Shown: one piece after another, positions 1 through 8,508 of the stretch
Layout of the letters: the number at the start of each line of letters is the position of its first letter
How positions within the stretch are numbered: position 1 is the stretch's first letter
NCBI GenBank assembly: GCA_902464015.1
Contig: CABQHM010000020.1
Coordinates: 1 to 51,054, forward strand
Reading direction: 5' to 3'
DNA length: 51,054 nt
Source: an uncultured Coriobacteriales bacterium
Lineage (GTDB): Bacteria > Actinomycetota > Coriobacteriia > Coriobacteriales > UMGS124
The notes under the pieces: generated by a model
Told to the model about the DNA's origin: nothing
What the model saw: only the letters and a program-made list of their open reading frames with translations
Database searches by the model: none
Translations under genes and position numbers: made by a program

Positions 1-32
1 TAATCGGACGGGTGCCTCCAAAAATGGTTGGC

Positions 33-55
33 GGGGCTTTTGTTACAGCCCCTTT
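33..55 (+). terminator. Weak hairpin at window edge
   Basis: GGGGCT (33-38) and AGCCCC (47-52) form a six-pair stem with an eight-base loop, followed by only TTT. It could end transcription of a plus-strand gene lying before the window, or assist termination of trpS arriving on the other strand. Nothing else is recognisable in bases 1-108. Confidence 0.3.
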
Positions 56-108
56 GCGTTAGGCGTTGAAGTGCGCGGCCGATGACGGTCTCGTTGACGT
101 CAAGGAAC

Positions 109-1158
109 CTAGTACACCATACCCATGGCGGCGCGGACCTCGTCGAGGGTGGCGTCGGCGATCTCGTTGGCGCGCTTGTTGCCCTCGTGGATGACGTCCT
201 TGATGTAGTCGAGGTCCTGCTCATAGGCGCGACGGCGCTCGCGGATGGGGGCGAGGTAGCCGTTGACGGCCTCGGTGACGTACTTCTTGAGGGTGCCCGA
301 GCCGCCGTCACCGATTTCCTCGGCGATCTCGGTCTCCTTGCGGCCGGTGCACAGCGCCGCGGTCGTAAGGAGGGCCGACACGCCGGGGCGGTTCTCCTTG
401 TCGAAGTAGATGTTGCGGTCGGCATCGGTCGTGGATTTCTTGATGCGCTTGGCCGTCTCTTCCTCGGTCATGGACAGGGAGATGGCGTTGCCGTAGGACT
501 TGCTCATCTTGCGGCCGTCGAGACCAGGAATCTCGATGGCGTCAGTGAGCAGCGCCTCGGGCTCGGGGAAGACCTGGCCGTAACGCTCGTTGAACCTGCG
601 TGCGACAAGGCGCGTGGCCTCGATGTGGGGCAGCTGGTCCTTGCCCACGGGCACGACGTTGCCCTTGCAGAACAGGATATCGCAGGCCTGATGGATGGGG
701 TAGGTGAGCAGAAGGCCGGTGAGCGCGTGGCCCGAGGCCTCCATCTCGGCCTTGACGGTGGGGTTGCGCTGCAGCTCAGCCTCGGTCACAAGCGACAGGA
801 AGGGGAGCATAAGCTGGTTGCACGCTGCGATGGCCGAGTGCGTGTAAATGGGCGTCTTGACGGGGTCGATGCCGCAGGCCAGGTAGTCCATGACCATGTT
901 GTACACGTTGTCCTGGATGTTGGCCGTGGTGTCGCGGTCGGTGATGACCTGGTAGTCGGCGATGAGCACCATCGTGTTGACGCCCATGTTCTGCAGGCGC
1001 ACGCGCTCGCGGATGGTGCCGAAGTAGTGGCCCAGGTGCAGACGGCCCGTGGGGCGGTCGCCCGTGAGCATGCGGTAGTTCTCGGGGTGCAGGGCAAGGT
1101 CTTCCTTGATCTGGTTGCTGCGCTTGAGGCTTGCCTCGAAGCTGCCTTCGTTAGCCAT
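109..1158 (-). CDS. trpS: Tryptophanyl-tRNA synthetase
   Basis: Class I aminoacyl-tRNA synthetase that charges tRNA-Trp with tryptophan in the cytoplasm. The 349-residue protein has the HIGH-type signature as HLGH (residues 41-44, within RPTGRLHLGHYFG) and a textbook KMSKS loop at about residues 216-220, in the spacing normal for bacterial TrpRS. The start at 1158 is preceded on the minus strand by GATGAGGAGC, a strong ribosome binding site; an in-frame ATG slightly upstream (MRSYR) lacks one. The gene is transcribed away from dgt. The leader shows no T-box signature, although many Gram-positive trpS genes carry one. Length and motifs leave little doubt about function. Confidence 0.97.
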   Translation of the reverse strand: MANEGSFEASLKRSNQIKEDLALHPENYRMLTGDRPTGRLHLGHYFGTIRERVRLQNMGVNTMVLIADYQVITDRDTTANIQDNVYNMVMDYLACGIDPVKTPIYTHSAIAACNQLMLPFLSLVTEAELQRNPTVKAEMEASGHALTGLLLTYPIHQACDILFCKGNVVPVGKDQLPHIEATRLVARRFNERYGQVFPEPEALLTDAIEIPGLDGRKMSKSYGNAISLSMTEEETAKRIKKSTTDADRNIYFDKENRPGVSALLTTAALCTGRKETEIAEEIGDGGSGTLKKYVTEAVNGYLAPIRERRRAYEQDLDYIKDVIHEGNKRANEIADATLDEVRAAMGMVY

Positions 1159-1199
1159 GCGATAGCTCCTCATCACTTGGAGTCTGACAGTCTCGTGTG

Positions 1200-1214
1200 C
1201 GGGCAGACTGCCCG
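1200..1214. promoter_or_regulatory. Perfect palindrome in trpS/dgt divergent region
   Basis: CGGGCAG-A-CTGCCCG is a perfect 7-bp inverted repeat around one central base. It lies 42 bases upstream of the trpS start and between the two divergent genes. It could be an operator or, in the trpS transcript, a leader hairpin. No regulator can be assigned. Confidence 0.35.
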
Positions 1215-1241
1215 TGTTTACAGGGTTTTCATAATAGACCA

Positions 1242-1269
1242 TTACAACCATCAAGAGGACTTGTAGAAT
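1242..1269 (+). promoter_or_regulatory. Probable dgt promoter
   Basis: A -35 like TTACAA (1242-1247) and a -10 like TAGAAT (1264-1269) are separated by 16 bases and lie about 70 bases upstream of the dgt start. Match to the vegetative sigma consensus is good but was judged by eye only. Confidence 0.45.
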
Positions 1270-1339
1270 CCCAAATGTTGGCAATGCGGCGTATACGCCA
1301 CAAGACAGGCGGCCATTGGGCGCCGGGAGGCAAGACGAC

Positions 1340-2557
1340 ATGTATGACGCACCGCTCTCTTTGAGCGAGGAACTGGCAGCCCAGATTGCCGACGACTACG
1401 CTCACGGCCGTGTGAGCCCGTGGCGCTGTCCTGACGCCGCGGCCCTGCGGCGCGTTCCCGCCACGCGCGACGAGCAGACGCTCATGCGCCCCGCTTTTGT
1501 CCGCGACATCGAAAAGACGCTCAATGTGCCTGCGTACAACCGCTATGCCGGCAAGACGCAGGTCTTCTCGTTTCGCCAGAACGACGACATCACACGCCGC
1601 GGTCAGCATGTGCAGCTCGTGAGCCGCATCGCCCGCGATATCGCACGTCCCCTGGGCCTCAACCTCGACCTTGTCGAGGCCATAGCCCTTGCCCACGACA
1701 TCGGCCACACGCCCTTCGGCCACGCCGGCGAGCGCTGCCTTGACGAGGTGTATCACGCGCGCACCGGCCTGCACTTTGCGCACAACGTTCACAGTGTCGA
1801 GGTCATGGACCGCATTTACGGGCGCAACCTCACGCTGCAGACTCTCGACGGGGCTCTCTGCCACAACGGCGAGTACGAGCGACGTGTGTTGCGCACCTCG
1901 GGTCTTTCCAGCTTTGCCGAGCTTGACGAGACAATCCGTGCCTGCCATGAGAAGGGGCGCGACTTCATCCACACGCTTGCGCCCGCCACGCTTGAAGGCT
2001 GCGTCGTGCGGGTGTCCGACATCATCGCCTACGTGGGCAAGGACCGCCAAGACGCCGAGCTCGCCGGCCTGCTCGATTCCGATGCGCCGTTCAGGACGGG
2101 CGGCGTGGGTGCGTACAACTCATGGGTCATTGCCGCCCTCACGGTCGACATCGTGGAGAACTCCTACGGCAAGGACCACATCGAACTCTCGCAGGAGGCC
2201 TTCGATGAGCTGGCGGCCGCCAAGCGCGAGAATTACCAGCTCATTTACGAGACGCCTTCGGTGGGAGGGGAGTGCGAGGGGTTGATTGCCCCACGTTTCG
2301 AAGCCCTCTTCGCACGCCTGCTCGACGACCTTGTCTCGGGCGACGAGACAAGCCCTATCTTCGCCCATCATGTCGTGCCGGTCCGCCGCCATGCGGGGTA
2401 CTATAGCCACGACTACGACTGGCAAAGCGCACCCGAGCAAACGGTCATGGACTTCATCGCCTCGATGACCGACGACTACTTCACTGCGCTCTATGAGCGT
2501 CTCTTCCCTGATGAACTGGGGAAAACGCCCCGTCGCAGCTACTTCAGTGATTTGTAA
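1340..2557 (+). CDS. dgt: dGTP triphosphohydrolase-like HD protein
   Basis: HD-superfamily dNTP triphosphohydrolase of the Dgt family, expected to cleave dNTPs to deoxynucleosides and triphosphate and so to trim the dNTP pool. The 405-residue protein has the family start region (YNRYAGKTQVF, then RLTH-like TRRGQHVQLVSRIARDIA), the HD motif LAHDIGHTPFGH near residue 118 and a downstream CHNGE segment. ATG 1340 is chosen because GGGAGG lies nine bases upstream; an in-frame TTG at 1316 would add eight residues but has no ribosome binding site. It is followed by rarA after 44 bases. Substrate preference cannot be read from sequence. Confidence 0.9.
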   Translation: MYDAPLSLSEELAAQIADDYAHGRVSPWRCPDAAALRRVPATRDEQTLMRPAFVRDIEKTLNVPAYNRYAGKTQVFSFRQNDDITRRGQHVQLVSRIARDIARPLGLNLDLVEAIALAHDIGHTPFGHAGERCLDEVYHARTGLHFAHNVHSVEVMDRIYGRNLTLQTLDGALCHNGEYERRVLRTSGLSSFAELDETIRACHEKGRDFIHTLAPATLEGCVVRVSDIIAYVGKDRQDAELAGLLDSDAPFRTGGVGAYNSWVIAALTVDIVENSYGKDHIELSQEAFDELAAAKRENYQLIYETPSVGGECEGLIAPRFEALFARLLDDLVSGDETSPIFAHHVVPVRRHAGYYSHDYDWQSAPEQTVMDFIASMTDDYFTALYERLFPDELGKTPRRSYFSDL

Positions 2558-2601
2558 CGTTTTCTAACAACTCTGTGATTCGACCAAGGAACACCAGGCA
2601 C

Positions 2602-3963
2602 ATGCAGACATTGTTTACAGCAAACGAGGAGCGTCGCGTCAACGCCAATGCGCCCCTGGCGGTGCGTGTGCGCCCCAAGACGCTCGATGAATACTGCGGG
2701 CAGGCCGATGCCGTGGGCCCGGGGACATGGCTGCGCCGCGCCATCGAGCACGACACGTTGAGCTCGGTCATCCTCTTTGGCCCGGCCGGCACAGGCAAGA
2801 CCACGCTGGCCCGCATCATCGCCCATACCACGCGCGCCGAGTTCGTGGAGGTGTCGGCTGTCACCGGCACAGTGAAGGACCTGCGCGAGCAAATCGACGC
2901 GGCAAAGAGCCGTCTCGTCATCAACGGCCGTCGCACCATCCTGTTCGTCGACGAGATCCACCGTTTCAACCGCGGCCAGCAAGACGCTCTGCTCCACGCC
3001 GTGGAGGACCGCGTCGTCGTGCTTGTGGGTGCCACCACGGAGAACCCGTTCTTTGAGGTGAACCAGGCGCTTCTGTCTCGTTCGCGCGTGGTCGAGCTCC
3101 ACAGCCTCACCAACGAGGACATCTCCTCCATCTGCCGTCACGCCCTGACAAGCCCGGATGGCCTTGCGGGTAAATACACGCTTGACGACGAGGCCCTGGC
3201 GCGTGTGTGCCTGCTTGCGGGCGGCGACGCCCGAAGCGCCCTCACCACGCTCGAGCTCGCCTGCGAGCTTGCAGGTGCGCATGGCGCGAGCGGGGGCGAC
3301 GGCCCCATCGCGGTGAGCGCAGAGGATGTGGACCAGGCGACCCCCACGCGCGCTCAGCGCTACGACAAGGGCGGCGACGAGCATTACGACGTAGTCTCCG
3401 CCTTCATCAAGTCGATGCGTGGCTCCGACCCGGACGCCGCCCTGTATTACCTGGCGCGCATGCTCGAAGGAGGGGAGGACCCCAAGTTCATCGCCCGGCG
3501 CATCTTCATCTCTGCCAGCGAGGATGTGGGCAACGCCGACCCGCAGGCAATCCTCGTGGCCGAGGCCGCCTTCAAGGCGTGCGAGGTCATCGGAATGCCC
3601 GAATGTCGCATCAACCTCGCGCAGGCTGCCGTGTACATGGCCCTTGCGCCCAAGAGCAACGCGAGTTACAAGGGTCTCGCACGTGCCTTCAAAGACGTTC
3701 GCGAGGCGCCCGCCCGTGCCGTCCCCAACCATTTGCGCGACCGGCACCGTCCTGGCAGCGAGAACTACGGCGACTACATTTACCCACATGACTATCCCGG
3801 CCATTGGGTGGCGCAGCAGTACCTGCCCGACGGCCTTGAGCGCGGGTGCTTCTACGAGCCGGGTCAAATCGGCTGGGAGCAGTACCGTTGGGAGTACGCC
3901 AGGCGCAGCGTTGATGGGCAGCTTTTGTTGGGAGGCTCGCCTCAGGGCGAGCAGGGCGTATAG
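2602..3963 (+). CDS. rarA: Replication-associated recombination ATPase RarA (MgsA)
   Basis: Clamp-loader-like AAA+ ATPase that acts at stalled replication forks. Walker A GPAGTGKTT lies at about residues 60-68 and Walker B with the sensor region as LFVDEIHRFN near 115-122; GATTENPFFEVNQALLSRS is a family hallmark, and the C-terminal half (PRRIFISASEDVGNADP-like, LAPKSNASYKG) matches the MgsA tetramerisation region. The length of 453 residues is normal. ATG 2602 is preferred over an in-frame GTG at 2575, with AAGGA eleven bases upstream. It probably shares a transcript with dgt and perhaps the membrane protein gene downstream. Confidence 0.95.
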   Translation: MQTLFTANEERRVNANAPLAVRVRPKTLDEYCGQADAVGPGTWLRRAIEHDTLSSVILFGPAGTGKTTLARIIAHTTRAEFVEVSAVTGTVKDLREQIDAAKSRLVINGRRTILFVDEIHRFNRGQQDALLHAVEDRVVVLVGATTENPFFEVNQALLSRSRVVELHSLTNEDISSICRHALTSPDGLAGKYTLDDEALARVCLLAGGDARSALTTLELACELAGAHGASGGDGPIAVSAEDVDQATPTRAQRYDKGGDEHYDVVSAFIKSMRGSDPDAALYYLARMLEGGEDPKFIARRIFISASEDVGNADPQAILVAEAAFKACEVIGMPECRINLAQAAVYMALAPKSNASYKGLARAFKDVREAPARAVPNHLRDRHRPGSENYGDYIYPHDYPGHWVAQQYLPDGLERGCFYEPGQIGWEQYRWEYARRSVDGQLLLGGSPQGEQGV

Positions 3964-4022
3964 TTGTGCGCCAACTAGGGCATGATGCATAGGGTTTGTC
4001 CCGTAACCGAAAGGGGCTTTGT

Positions 4023-4628
4023 ATGCCAACCATTCTTACCGTAGCGCTCGTCGTCCTTGTCGTGGCCCTTGTTTGGCTCGCGGTTGAGGTCGCCCTCACT
4101 GTGCGCGGCGCGCGTCCCTGCATCGACGCCTTCAAGAAGGCTGCCGACGACCTGGGGCCGGTCGTTGCTTCCGCCGGCGAGGTCGTGGAGCAGGCCAAGC
4201 CTGTCGTCGCGAAGCTTGACGCCGTGCTTGAGCAGGCCCAGCCTGCCGTGGTGCAGGTGGAGCCTGTGCTCCGCCAGACTGCCGGTGCCATCGGCGCCCT
4301 CTCCGACGATCTCGTCCGTCTCGATGCCATCTTGGGCGACGTATCCCGCGCCACGAACGTGGCCGGCAATGCTGCCAGTGTCGTCAACGACGCCGCCGGC
4401 AGCATCGCGCAGCGCGCGAAGTCGGCATTCGGACGTCGCCTGGGGCATCGCGCCGAGGGCCTCTCCGAAGGCGGGCATACAAGCCACGAGGCCGATGTGA
4501 CCGACGGGTCTGCCTGCGATTCCGACGCCGACGTGCAGACGTCTTGCGACGAGCCCCTCGAGGCAGTTCCTCAGATCGAGGTTGCACGCAAGGAAGCCGG
4601 CTACTTCACCTATCCTGACAACGATTAA
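4023..4628 (+). CDS. DUF948-like membrane-anchored protein
   Basis: A 201-residue protein with one hydrophobic segment at the N terminus (about residues 3-24, ILTVALVVLVVALVWLAVEV) and a long Ala/Val/Glu-rich predicted helical region (repeats like EVVEQAKPVVAKLDAVLEQAQ) resembling the DUF948 family of small membrane proteins. The tail is acidic and probably disordered. The function is unknown. ATG 4023 follows AAAGGGG with normal spacing. It lies 15 bases upstream of the anti-sigma gene and 59 bases after rarA, so it is likely cotranscribed with the sigma-factor pair and might take part in envelope-stress sensing; that last point is inference from position only. Confidence 0.7.
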   Translation: MPTILTVALVVLVVALVWLAVEVALTVRGARPCIDAFKKAADDLGPVVASAGEVVEQAKPVVAKLDAVLEQAQPAVVQVEPVLRQTAGAIGALSDDLVRLDAILGDVSRATNVAGNAASVVNDAAGSIAQRAKSAFGRRLGHRAEGLSEGGHTSHEADVTDGSACDSDADVQTSCDEPLEAVPQIEVARKEAGYFTYPDND

Positions 4629-4643
4629 GGCCCGAGGAGCATC

Positions 4644-5051
4644 ATGACTGATCCCAAGCACAGTGTAGAAACCGAGTTGACGGCCCTGGAAGTACCCGCG
4701 CAAAGCGACTACGCACGCGTCGTTCGTATGACCGCTGCCAACCTCGCCACCCTGGCCGGGTTTGGCATCGAGGAAGTCGACGACGTGCGCATGGCCGCCG
4801 AGGAGGCCTTCATCTACTCGCTTGCCACGAACCCTGGCGAGCGCCTCTCGATTCGTTTTGCCGTGTCGGGCCGCCGTCTTTCGATGGACTTCGTGCTCGG
4901 CCACGACTGGCGCGCCGACGACCCCGACGAGCCCGCGCTTGCCTACTCGGCGCTCATCCTGCAGGCCATGTGCGACGTCTATGAGATTTCCGACGAGCCC
5001 GACATCACCCTTCACCTCGAAAAAGAAGCCGGGGATGCCAATGGCCGCTGA
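4644..5051 (+). CDS. RsbW-like anti-sigma factor with degenerate ATP site
   Basis: A 135-residue protein with the GHKL fold pattern of RsbW/SpoIIAB anti-sigma kinases, placed directly before a SigB/SigF-type sigma gene with an 11-base overlap, the usual arrangement. Aligned by eye, the N-box EAxxNA of RsbW reads EAFIYS, with Tyr58 in place of the Mg-binding Asn. The DxGxG (G1) and GGLGL (G2) boxes are also not recognisable (LGHDW and EPALAYSAL in those places). It may therefore hold the sigma factor without kinase activity. No anti-anti-sigma gene lies in the window. Family assignment is moderately sure; loss of ATP binding is inference. Confidence 0.75.
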   Translation: MTDPKHSVETELTALEVPAQSDYARVVRMTAANLATLAGFGIEEVDDVRMAAEEAFIYSLATNPGERLSIRFAVSGRRLSMDFVLGHDWRADDPDEPALAYSALILQAMCDVYEISDEPDITLHLEKEAGDANGR

Positions 5052-5817
5052 TTCAAGGGGATCCCACAAGCTCGCCTGGGATAAGGAGCGTACCCGTGAG
5101 CTCTTCGCCCGATACAAGGACAAAGGCGACATGGCGGCGCGCGACCAGCTCATCGTCAACCATCTCAACCTTGTGCGTTTTCTTGCCGCGAAGTTCGCAA
5201 ACCGCGGCGAGCCGCTCGACGATCTCGTGCAGGTAGGCACCATCGGCCTCATCAAGGCAATCGACCGCTTCGAGCCGGAGCGCGGCCTTGAGTTCACCAC
5301 TTATGCCACGCCCACCATTCTCGGCGAGATTAAGCGTCACTTCCGCGACAAGGGCTGGTCGGTACGCGTGCCGCGCCGCCTGCAGGAGCTCTCTGCAAAG
5401 GTGAACCAGGCCAATGAGGCCCTCACCCAGCGCAACCAGCGTACGCCCTCCGTCGAGGAGATTGCCAATTACCTGGACGTTTCCGTCGACGAGGTGCTCG
5501 AGGCCATGGAGTCTTCCGAGGCCTACGCGAGCGTGCCCTTGGAGTCCCCCGGCTCTGGCGACGACGACGCGCCCTCGATCATCGACCGCTTCGGCGCTGT
5601 CGACACCGACCTCGCCTCGCTTGACGACAAGATGGTCCTCTCAGGGGCCCTTGCCAAGCTCGAGCCCAATGAGCGCGCCCTTGTCGAGATGCGCTTCGTC
5701 GAGGGGCTCACTCAGTCCCAGATTGCGGAGCGCATGGGCATGAGTCAGGTGCAGGTTTCAAGGCTTTTGCACAAGACGCTTGAACGCATGCGCAAAGATA
5801 TCGACCCTTCGGCGTAA
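5041..5817 (+). CDS. sigB: SigB/SigF-family RNA polymerase sigma factor
   Basis: A 258-residue group 3 sigma factor that directs RNA polymerase to a special promoter set, usually general stress or developmental genes. Region 2 is clear (LVRFLAAKFANRGEPLDDLVQVGTIGLIKAID, then FTTYATPTILGEIKRHFRDKGWSVRVPRR), region 3 follows (LQELSAKVNQANEAL), and region 4 holds the helix-turn-helix (LTQSQIAERMGMSQVQVSRLLHKTL). ATG 5041 has GGGG six bases upstream; ATG 5035 is an alternative. The start overlaps the stop of the RsbW-like gene, suggesting translational coupling and stoichiometric production. The symbol marks the family, not proven orthology to Bacillus SigB. Confidence 0.9.
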   Translation: MAADSRGSHKLAWDKERTRELFARYKDKGDMAARDQLIVNHLNLVRFLAAKFANRGEPLDDLVQVGTIGLIKAIDRFEPERGLEFTTYATPTILGEIKRHFRDKGWSVRVPRRLQELSAKVNQANEALTQRNQRTPSVEEIANYLDVSVDEVLEAMESSEAYASVPLESPGSGDDDAPSIIDRFGAVDTDLASLDDKMVLSGALAKLEPNERALVEMRFVEGLTQSQIAERMGMSQVQVSRLLHKTLERMRKDIDPSA

Positions 5818-5878
5818 GATACGTCAATCTCTGATTTGTCGGCCACACGCCGCTACCGTGTAAGCAAAGGAGTTTCCC

Positions 5879-8506
5879 TTGAAGTCCGCCGAGATTCGCG
5901 AGCTCTTCCTGTCCTTCTTCGAAGAGAAGGGCTGCCGCCGCGTCCAGTCGTCGTCGCTCATCCCCGACGACCCGTCGCTGCTGCTTTCCAACGCAGGCAT
6001 GAACCAGTTCAAGCAGTACTACCTTGGCAAGAAGACCATGGCCGAGATCGGCGCCTGCTCTTGCCAGAAGTGCCTGCGCACCAATGACATCGACAACATC
6101 GGCAAGGACGGCCGCCACCTCTCCTTCTTCGAGATGCTGGGCAACTTCGGCTTCGGCGGCTACACCAAGCGCCAGGCCTGCGAGTGGGCCTTCGAGTTCA
6201 TCACCTCGCCCAAGTACCTGGGCCTGCCGCTCGACAAGCTCTACTTCACCATCTTTACCGATGACGACGACGCTCATGACATCTGGAGGAGCCTCGGCGT
6301 GCCTGAGGATCACATCTCCCGCCTGGGCGAGGACGACAACTTCTGGGCCGCTGGCCCCACCGGTCCTTGCGGCCCGTGCTCGGAGATCTACTATGACCAG
6401 GGCCCCGAAGTCGGCTGCGGCAGCCCCGACTGCGCGCCCGGCTGCGACTGCGACCGTTACCTGGAGTTCTGGAACTTGGTGTTCACCCAGTACGACCGCC
6501 AGGAGGACGGCTCCATGCCTGAGCTGCCCCACCGCAACATCGACACGGGCATGGGCCTTGAGCGCATCACGGCCATCATGCAGGGCAAGTCGGCCAACTA
6601 CGACGGCGACCTCATGCACAGCCTCATTGAGCTGGGCGAGCGCCTCACCGGCAAGAAGTACGGCGAGGACCCCAAGTCTGACATGAGCCTGCGCATCCTT
6701 GCCGACCACTCTCGCGCCGTCACGTTCATGATCGGCGACGGCATCCTGCCCTCCAACGAGGGTCGCGGCTACGTCCTTCGCCGCCTGCTGCGCCGCGCTG
6801 TCTACCATGCGCGCATGCTCGGCGTCGAGGGCACCTTCATGGCCAACTACATCGACGAGGTCATCGCCGCGATGGGTTCCGCCTACCCCGAGATTGCGCA
6901 GAACTCCGAGCTCATCCACCGTATCGTCAAGTCTGAGGAGGAGCGCTTCTCCTCGACGCTGCGCACCGGCCAGTCCTACCTCGACGAGGTCCTTGCCGAC
7001 CTCGAGGCCGGCGCCCAGGTGCCCGGCGCCATCGCCTTCAAGCTGCATGACACCTACGGCTTCCCGATTGACCTCACCGTCGAGATCGCCGAGGCTGCCG
7101 GCCACACCGTCGACCTCGAGGGCTTCAAGGTCGAGATGGATGCCCAGCGTCAGCGCGCCCGCTCGCAGGTGAAGGACGTCGTGTGGGGCAAGTTCGACAC
7201 CGTGTGGGTGGCCCTTGCCGATAAGTTCAAATCTGACGAGTTCGTGGGCTACACCGAGGACTCCTGCGACACCGTCGTGCGCGCCCTCGTTGCCGACGAG
7301 AAGAGCGTCGAGAGCGCAAGCGCCGGCAACAAGGTCGACGTCCTGCTCGAGCGCACCCCCTTCTACGCTGAGAAGGGTGGCCAGTGCGGCGACACCGGCT
7401 TCATCGAGGCCGACGGCTTCAAGCTCCAGGTTCTGGGCACCACCTATGCCGAGAAGGTCCTCACCGTCCATCACTGCCAGGTGCTCAACGGCACCGTCAA
7501 CGCCGGTGACGAGTGCACCGCCGCCATCGACACGATGGCCCGCGCCCGCATCTCCCGCAACCACACCGCCACGCACATCCTGCACGCCGCCCTGCGCCAG
7601 GTGCTCGGCACCCATGTCAACCAGGCCGGCTCGCTCGTGGAGCCTTCGCGTTTGCGCTTCGACTTCACACACTTCCAGGCTGTGAGCGCCGCCGAGCTTG
7701 CCGAGGTCGAGCGCATCGCCAACGAGAAGATCATGGCCGCCCTGCCTGTGACCACGCGTGTCATGAGCATTGACGAGGCCCGCGCCAGCGGCGCCACCGC
7801 GCTTTTCGGTGAGAAGTACGGCTCCGAGGTGCGCGTCGTCGACGTCGAGGGATTCTCCCGCGAGCTGTGCGGCGGCACGCATGTGGCCAACTCCGCCGAG
7901 TGCGGCCTGCTCAAGATCGTCTCCGAGGGTTCCGTCGCAGCCAACGTGCGCCGCATCGAGGCTGTGACCTCCTTCGACGCTCTTGCCTTCCTCAACGAGC
8001 AGCAGGCCAGCCTCAAGGCTGCCGCCGACCTGCTCAAGGTCACTCCTGGCGAGGTTGTGAAGCGCGTTGAGGACAACCTTGCCACCATCAAGCAGTTCGA
8101 GGACGCCGAGAAGAAGGCCAAGGCCGCCTCTGTGGCCGCCATGGTTGACGAGGCACTTGCCGGCGTGATCGACGCTGGCTACCCCGTATGCGTCGCCCGT
8201 TTCGACGGTCTTGACGCCGAGGGCCTGCGCAGCGAGTGGGACCTCGTGCGCGGCAAGCTTTCCGCTCCCGGTGCCTGCGTCTTTGCTAGCGTCAACGAGT
8301 CCGGCGCCCCCATCCTGCTCGCCGCAGGCAGCGACGAGGCCGTTGAGGCGGGCTTCAACGCCGGCAAGGTCATCAAGACTATCTCTCATGCCATCAAGGG
8401 CGGCGGCGGCGGTCGTCCCCAGATGGCCCAGGCCGGCGGCAAGGACGCCGCAGGCATCGACGAGGCCCTGAAGCTCGCCCGCGAGCTCTTCACGGCAGGC
8501 AACTAG
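5879..8506 (+). CDS. alaS: Alanyl-tRNA synthetase
   Basis: Class II synthetase that charges tRNA-Ala and edits misacylated Ser/Gly. The 875-residue protein is full length: catalytic core near the N terminus (FLSFFEEKGCRRV, NAGMNQFKQYYLG, LGNFGFGGYTKRQACEW, NIDTGMGLERI), the editing-domain zinc ligands HTATH (in NHTATHILH) and CGGTHV, and the C-Ala oligomerisation domain (GGGGGRPQMAQAGG). The start is TTG 5879, six bases after AAAGGAG. An internal CGSPDCAPGCDCDRYLEFWN segment is the Cys-rich loop found in many bacterial AlaRS. It begins 61 bases after sigB and leads directly into ruvX. Confidence 0.98.
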   Translation: MKSAEIRELFLSFFEEKGCRRVQSSSLIPDDPSLLLSNAGMNQFKQYYLGKKTMAEIGACSCQKCLRTNDIDNIGKDGRHLSFFEMLGNFGFGGYTKRQACEWAFEFITSPKYLGLPLDKLYFTIFTDDDDAHDIWRSLGVPEDHISRLGEDDNFWAAGPTGPCGPCSEIYYDQGPEVGCGSPDCAPGCDCDRYLEFWNLVFTQYDRQEDGSMPELPHRNIDTGMGLERITAIMQGKSANYDGDLMHSLIELGERLTGKKYGEDPKSDMSLRILADHSRAVTFMIGDGILPSNEGRGYVLRRLLRRAVYHARMLGVEGTFMANYIDEVIAAMGSAYPEIAQNSELIHRIVKSEEERFSSTLRTGQSYLDEVLADLEAGAQVPGAIAFKLHDTYGFPIDLTVEIAEAAGHTVDLEGFKVEMDAQRQRARSQVKDVVWGKFDTVWVALADKFKSDEFVGYTEDSCDTVVRALVADEKSVESASAGNKVDVLLERTPFYAEKGGQCGDTGFIEADGFKLQVLGTTYAEKVLTVHHCQVLNGTVNAGDECTAAIDTMARARISRNHTATHILHAALRQVLGTHVNQAGSLVEPSRLRFDFTHFQAVSAAELAEVERIANEKIMAALPVTTRVMSIDEARASGATALFGEKYGSEVRVVDVEGFSRELCGGTHVANSAECGLLKIVSEGSVAANVRRIEAVTSFDALAFLNEQQASLKAAADLLKVTPGEVVKRVEDNLATIKQFEDAEKKAKAASVAAMVDEALAGVIDAGYPVCVARFDGLDAEGLRSEWDLVRGKLSAPGACVFASVNESGAPILLAAGSDEAVEAGFNAGKVIKTISHAIKGGGGGRPQMAQAGGKDAAGIDEALKLARELFTAGN

Positions 8507-8508
8507 CT

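Noticed and set aside
82..1266. A plus-strand open frame of 394 codons opposite trpS
   Set aside because: Shadow of trpS, which carries the HIGH and KMSKS motifs and a ribosome binding site.
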